Notes under the pieces: model-generated
Told to the model about the DNA's origin: nothing
Seen by the model: only the letters and a program-made list of their open reading frames with translations
The model's database searches: none
Position numbers and translations under genes: made by a program
Assembly: GCF_009769735.1 (NCBI RefSeq)
Contig: NZ_WSRO01000002.1
Coordinates: forward strand, 7,613,001 to 7,677,000
Length of the DNA stretch: 64,000 bases
Direction of reading: 5' to 3'
DNA from: Streptomyces sp. BA2
Lineage (GTDB): Bacteria; Actinomycetota; Actinomycetes; Streptomycetales; Streptomycetaceae
Shown: piece after piece, positions 60,559-64,000 of the stretch
How the letters are laid out: each line of letters starts with the position of its first letter
How positions within the stretch are numbered: the first letter of the stretch is position 1

Positions 60559-61302
60559 ATGCTGGACTACGGCAAGGAAGCCGACCGCTACGACGCCTCG
60601 CGCGGCGGTGAGCCGCGCGCCGACGCCGCTGCCGCCGCGGTCGTCGGCCTGCTGCCGCCGGACGCCCGCACCCTCCTGGACGTCGCCTGCGGCACGGGCC
60701 TGGTCACCCGGCGCCTTGCCGGGGCGGGCCTGCGGGTGACCGGAGTGGACTCGGCGCACAACATGGCGCGCATGGCGTCGGGGAGGCTGCCGGGCGCCAT
60801 CGTCCTCGGCGACAGCCGCCGGCTCCCCTTCCCCGACGCCTCGTTCGACGCGGTGTGCACGGTGTGGCTGCTCCATCTGCTCTCCGGCGCCGAGGAGGCG
60901 GCAGCCGTCGTCGCCGAGTGCGCCCGGGTGCTGCGGCCCGGCGGGGTGTTCGTCACGACCGTCGACAAGGCCACCGCGCACGACGTGGGCAGCGACATCG
61001 ACGCCGTGCTCTCCCCGCGCCCGATCCGCCCCGCCGTCGACCGTGCCCAGGCGGTCGAGGCGTACGCGGCGGCGCAGGGCCTGACACCGGCCGGCGGGGC
61101 CCGGTTCCGGGGCCACGGCCAGGGCCGCACGCCCCGCTCCACGGTCGACGACCTCCACCGGGGATGGTTCACACGCATCCCGCCCGACGGCCCCCTGGCG
61201 GCACGCCTCGCGGAGGGTCTTGCGGCCCTGCCGGACCAGGAAGTGCCGCGCCCCGACCCGCGGTTCACGCTCAAGTCGTTCCGGAGCCTGCCCGTCGGGT
61301 GA
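60559..61302 (+). CDS. Class I SAM-dependent methyltransferase (Methyltransf_11 type)
   Basis: The product is 247 aa. Motif I is LLDVACGTGLVTRRLAGAG, followed by VTGVDSAHNMARMAS, LPFPDASFDAVCTVWLLHLL and VLRPGGVFVTTVDK. The N-terminus (YGKEADRYDASRGGEPRADA) is usual for the subfamily. Substrate unknown. Co-transcription with the pterin dehydratase is inferred from the 6-bp gap. Confidence 0.92.
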   Translation: MLDYGKEADRYDASRGGEPRADAAAAAVVGLLPPDARTLLDVACGTGLVTRRLAGAGLRVTGVDSAHNMARMASGRLPGAIVLGDSRRLPFPDASFDAVCTVWLLHLLSGAEEAAAVVAECARVLRPGGVFVTTVDKATAHDVGSDIDAVLSPRPIRPAVDRAQAVEAYAAAQGLTPAGGARFRGHGQGRTPRSTVDDLHRGWFTRIPPDGPLAARLAEGLAALPDQEVPRPDPRFTLKSFRSLPVG

Positions 61303-61358
61303 ACCGCATCGCCCAGTTGACCAGCCAGGTCTTCCCCTCGTCGACGGAGAAGGCCTGC

Positions 61359-61862
61359 TCATGAGCGGTGGTCTCCTGTGGTGCCGTCGGGCAGGATGTC
61401 GGCGATGTACGCGTCGAGGCCGGTCGGGCCGGGGGCGTCGGTGGTGTGCTCGGGTGCGAGCAAGTGCCGTACCCACGCGTCGCGTTCGTGCAGCAGGGGC
61501 GGCAGCTCCCAGACGCAGCCGATCAGCGGCCGGTCGAGGAGCAGGAAGTGCGTCGGGTCCCGGTCGGGGCAGCCGAGCGCGGGCTGGCCCGCGACGGCGA
61601 CGCGGCAGTGCAGGACGTTGTCCCACACCCAGCTGTACGCGTTGAGGTAGGCACCGCTGTCCCCGCCCCGGTGCAGCACGACGAACGTCGCGGGCGGCGT
61701 CCCGTCCGGCTCGGGAAGGAGCCGGGGCAGGATCTCGTACGCCGCCTTCTCGACGCCGGGCTCGATGCCGGCCGGGTCGGCGGTGACGTGATAGCGCTTG
61801 ACGCGGCGGCCCGCCACTTCGATGGGTGGCGGCGAGTGCCGGAGTTTCTCCTGAAAGGGCAT
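61359..61862 (-). CDS. Uncharacterised protein divergent from the WYL regulator
   Basis: The product is 167 aa. I recognise no named domain. It begins VAGRRVKRYHVTAD and has ATFVVLHRGGDSGAYLNAYS and WVWDNVLHCRVAVAGQPALG in its centre, suggesting a compact soluble alpha/beta protein, with no signal peptide. It shares a perfect inverted-repeat operator with the divergent YafY-type regulator, so it is the likely target of that regulator. Confidence 0.8.
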   Translation of the reverse strand: MPFQEKLRHSPPPIEVAGRRVKRYHVTADPAGIEPGVEKAAYEILPRLLPEPDGTPPATFVVLHRGGDSGAYLNAYSWVWDNVLHCRVAVAGQPALGCPDRDPTHFLLLDRPLIGCVWELPPLLHERDAWVRHLLAPEHTTDAPGPTGLDAYIADILPDGTTGDHRS

Positions 61863-61880
61863 GTCAGGGACGCTAGGCCG

Positions 61881-61925
61881 ACTTCACTGACATCCTGTGT
61901 CAGTGAAGTGGATGCCAGTGAAGTA
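61881..61925. promoter_or_regulatory. Operator of the WYL/YafY regulator
   Basis: ACTTCACTGACA (61881-61892), TCCTG, TGTCAGTGAAGT (61898-61909) is a perfect 12-bp inverted repeat. A third CAGTGAAGT half-site follows near 61916. It lies between divergent starts at 61862 and 61962. Confidence 0.8.
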
Positions 61926-61961
61926 CAGAAGATGCGCGGCCGGGGCTCGGACGAGGCGTCC

Positions 61962-62927
61962 ATGAAGGCCGACAGGCTCGTCTCGATCCTCCTGCTGCTC
62001 CAGACGAGGGGCAGGATGACGGCCGCCCAGCTGGCCGACGAGCTGGAAGTGTCGGTCCGGACGGTCTACCGGGACGTCGAAGCCCTGCACACCGCCGGGA
62101 TCCCGCTCTACGGGGACGCGGGCCACGCGGGCGGCTACCGGCTCCTTGACGGCTACCGCACCCGGCTCACCGGCCTGACCGCGCCGGAGGCGGAGGCGCT
62201 CTTCCTGGCGGGCGCGCCGGGCCCGGCCGCGGAGCTGGGCCTCGGCCCGGTCCTCGCCGCCGCCCAGCTCAAGGTGCGCGCCGCGCTCCCGGCGGAGCTG
62301 CGCCCGCACGCCGACCGGGTCGGCGCCCGCTTCCACCTGGACGCGCCCGGCTGGTACGCGCGCGCCGACGACGTACCCCACCTGACCGCCGTCGCCGACG
62401 CGGTCTGGAACAGCCGTGTCCTGCACGTCCGCTACCGCCGCTGGCGGGCCCCCACCGAGGTGGAGCGCATCCTGCGGCCGTACGGCCTGGTCCTGAAGGC
62501 GGGCCGCTGGTACGTGATCGCGGAGGCCACGGGGTCGGGAGGGCCGCCGCGCACGTACCGGGTCGACCAGATCCTCCAACTGGAGCTGACCGAGGGGCAG
62601 TTCACCATCCCCGCGGACTTCGGCCTGGCGGCGTACTGGGAGTCGTACCAGGAGGCTTTCCACGCGTGGCTGCACCAGGGCGAGGCGGTGGTGCGCCTGG
62701 CCCCGCACGCCCTGCCCCGTCTGACGGGCCCCGCGGCGCGCGCCGCCGATGCGACGGGCCGCGCCGACCCAGACGGCTGGATACGCGCGGTCCTGCCCAT
62801 CGAATCCGTCAGCCACGCCCACGACGAGTTCCTGCGCCTGGGCGCGGACATCGAGGTGCTCGAACCCCCCGAACTCCGAGCGGAGTTGGCGTCAACGGCG
62901 GAGAAGCTGTACAGGCGTTATGCCTGA
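61962..62927 (+). CDS. YafY/DeoR-type HTH regulator with WYL domain
   Basis: The product is 321 aa from ATG 61962, five bases after GAGG; ATG 61932 is a less well supported in-frame start. The HTH_11 domain is at 1-60 (KADRLVSILLLLQTRGRMTA, SVRTVYRDVEALHTAGIPLY). A WYL domain follows (about 125-230, with LVLKAGRWYVIAEA) and the WCX C-terminal region after it. WYL domains bind nucleic acid or small-molecule ligands. Regulates the divergent gene and itself, by inference from the operator. Confidence 0.95.
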   Translation: MKADRLVSILLLLQTRGRMTAAQLADELEVSVRTVYRDVEALHTAGIPLYGDAGHAGGYRLLDGYRTRLTGLTAPEAEALFLAGAPGPAAELGLGPVLAAAQLKVRAALPAELRPHADRVGARFHLDAPGWYARADDVPHLTAVADAVWNSRVLHVRYRRWRAPTEVERILRPYGLVLKAGRWYVIAEATGSGGPPRTYRVDQILQLELTEGQFTIPADFGLAAYWESYQEAFHAWLHQGEAVVRLAPHALPRLTGPAARAADATGRADPDGWIRAVLPIESVSHAHDEFLRLGADIEVLEPPELRAELASTAEKLYRRYA

Positions 62928-63045
62928 CCGGCGCAGCCCATCGAGTTTGCCGAAACCGCAAGGGAACTGGCCAGGAGGGAGGCATCCGCGCAGGCTGGAC
63001 AAGACCCCAGGAACCCCACACCGGACACAGAGGCGGCGGCAATCA

Positions 63046-63939
63046 ATGGCTCACGACCACGGCCACAAGCACGGCCACGGCCACAAGCACGGCCATGGCC
63101 ACGAGGACATCGACTGGGCCACCATGGGCCCGATGCTGGAGCGGAACGCCGAGCTCGCAGCCCCGCAGAACCGCGAGATCGCCGAGTGGCTGCGCACCTG
63201 GCAGCCGGAGCCGAAGCTGATCGCGGACGTGGGCAGCGGCTCGGGCAGCATCTCGTTCCTCCTCGCGGAAGCCTTCCCCAAGGCCGAGGTGATCGCGGTG
63301 GACCCGGCCGAGCCCCTCCTGGAGCGCGCGAGGGAGCGGGCGGCTCGCGACGGCCTGGCGGACAGGGTGAGCACGCTCCACGCGGAACTCCCGGAGGGAA
63401 TCGGCGAGTTGGCGCCCGCCGACCTCCTCTGGATCGGCAGGGCCCTGCACCACGTAGGCGACCAGGAGGCGGCGCTGGCAGCCCTCGCGGATCGCCTGGC
63501 GCCGGGCGGCGCGATCGCGCTCCTGGAGGGCGGCCTGAACCAGCGCAGCCTTCCCCGCGACATCGGCTTCGGCCGGCCGGGCCTCCAGACCCGCTTCGAC
63601 CTCGCGGACGAGAAGTGGTTCACGCGGATGCGCGCGGAGCTGCCGGGCGCGAAGTCGGTCACGGAGGACTGGCCCGCGCTCCTCACCGAGGCGGGCCTGC
63701 GCCACGCGGGCACCCGCTCGTTCCTCCTGGACCTGCCTGCCCCCGTCTCCGACACGGCCCGCGCCCAGATCATCTCGGAGCTCTCCCGCCGCCGGGAGAT
63801 GCACGAGGACACACTCGACCCCGACGACCTGGCCACGGTCGACCGCCTCCTGGACGAGAAGGACACCCAGAGCCTGCACCACAGGCCCGACGTGTTCCTG
63901 CTGTCGGCGCAGACGGTTCATGTGGGGGTCAAGGGGTAG
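63046..63939 (+). CDS. SAM-dependent methyltransferase with His-rich N-terminal metal-binding tract
   Basis: The product is 297 aa from ATG 63046. Residues 1-20 have nine histidines at every second position from 3 to 19 (MAHDHGHKHGHGHKHGHGHE), a tract seen in nickel, zinc or cobalt chaperones. The rest is a Rossmann methyltransferase: LIADVGSGSGSISFLLAEAF, VIAVDPAEPLLERAR, LLWIGRALHHV and LAPGGAIALLEGG. The His tract is encoded by 18-bp tandem repeats. Role unknown; metal-dependent regulation or metal-tolerance methylation are possibilities. Confidence 0.9.
   Translation: MAHDHGHKHGHGHKHGHGHEDIDWATMGPMLERNAELAAPQNREIAEWLRTWQPEPKLIADVGSGSGSISFLLAEAFPKAEVIAVDPAEPLLERARERAARDGLADRVSTLHAELPEGIGELAPADLLWIGRALHHVGDQEAALAALADRLAPGGAIALLEGGLNQRSLPRDIGFGRPGLQTRFDLADEKWFTRMRAELPGAKSVTEDWPALLTEAGLRHAGTRSFLLDLPAPVSDTARAQIISELSRRREMHEDTLDPDDLATVDRLLDEKDTQSLHHRPDVFLLSAQTVHVGVKG
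63061..63105 (+). repeat. 18-bp tandem repeats encoding the His tract
   Basis: GGCCACAAGCACGGCCAC (63061-63078) is repeated with one change at 63079-63096, and partially at 63097-63105. The unit keeps frame (six codons), so the His tract can expand or contract without frameshift. Confidence 0.8.
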
Positions 63940-64000
63940 CGCGGCAGTGGCCGGGGCGGACTGCCGAGTACCGAAGGACCTGTTGAGTCAGAGAGGCGTC
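63940..64000. other. Right-edge sequence
   Basis: No gene is supported in the last 61 bases. Confidence 0.6.

Noticed and set aside
63061..63105. Tandem repeats as a possible CRISPR array
   Set aside because: They are contiguous 18-bp units within a coding region, with no spacers and no cas genes.
1..64000. tRNA or rRNA genes
   Set aside because: I searched by eye for T-loop and rRNA-like sequence and found none; a tRNAscan or Rfam search would settle this.

Overview
The window is very GC-rich, with strong third-position G/C bias, frequent GTG starts, many stop/start overlaps (GTGA, ATGA) and tight gene packing. Gene content includes SpoIIE-type multidomain phosphatases, a SigB/F/G-type sigma factor, an ANTAR protein, a mycothiol-type TIGR03086 protein, narGHJI, a gvpF/L homologue and a TTA codon of the kind read by the bldA tRNA. 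Together these point to a chromosomal segment of Streptomyces or a very close actinomycete. I saw no rRNA, tRNA, CRISPR array, transposase or integrase. No gene-free stretch exceeds 300 bases.

Layout. 2-6081: the 3' part of a drug-efflux MFS protein carrying three carboxypeptidase-regulatory-like domains, a PAS/GAF/PP2C/ATPase stress phosphatase, a methyltransferase and a TDT-family transporter. 6065-9223: a divergent LysR / MFS / flavin-reductase-like unit. 9230-14359: a run of four different peptidases (M55, M20, S9, S66) in overlapping or adjacent order, followed by a secreted alpha/beta hydrolase to 16373. 16512-17156: a LapA-like membrane protein and a chimeric gene scar. 17360-25279: DUF5107 protein, Tat-exported amidohydrolase, GntR regulator, VOC protein, enolase-superfamily enzyme and transketolase, which looks like a small-molecule catabolic neighbourhood.

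25286-33813: small membrane proteins, a stand-alone LigD polymerase domain, a lone gas-vesicle GvpF/L homologue with a TTA codon, a methyltransferase, a PAP2/diacylglycerol-kinase fusion, an ABC-F ATPase, a TIGR03086 protein and an AraC regulator. 34101-37730: a stress-signalling block with a CBS protein, a 49-aa membrane peptide, a SigB-type sigma factor, a PAS-GAF sensor and a GAF-ANTAR protein. 37810-44740: a fold-type-I aminotransferase homologue lacking the expected lysine, two MBL hydrolases, a DedA protein, a degenerate resolvase-like protein and a holin-like/phosphodiesterase fusion. 44825-51543: an APC permease, a candidate caspase-like (clan CD) peptidase with DUF6345-type sequence, a divergent TetR system with a striking operator, an OsmC protein and an orphan DnaK.

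51617-58214 is the complete respiratory nitrate reductase operon narGHJI on the minus strand, preceded by a perfect 15-bp palindrome. 58460-63939 holds a small membrane protein, HxlR and XRE regulators, a pterin dehydratase, two methyltransferases (one with a His-rich metal-binding N-terminus) and a WYL/YafY regulator with a perfect inverted-repeat operator.

The strongest candidates for something undescribed are the His/Cys peptidase-like protein at 46236-47870, the lysine-less aminotransferase/MBL pair at 37810-40454, the four-peptidase operon at 9230-14359, and several clearly visible operator-like inverted repeats.
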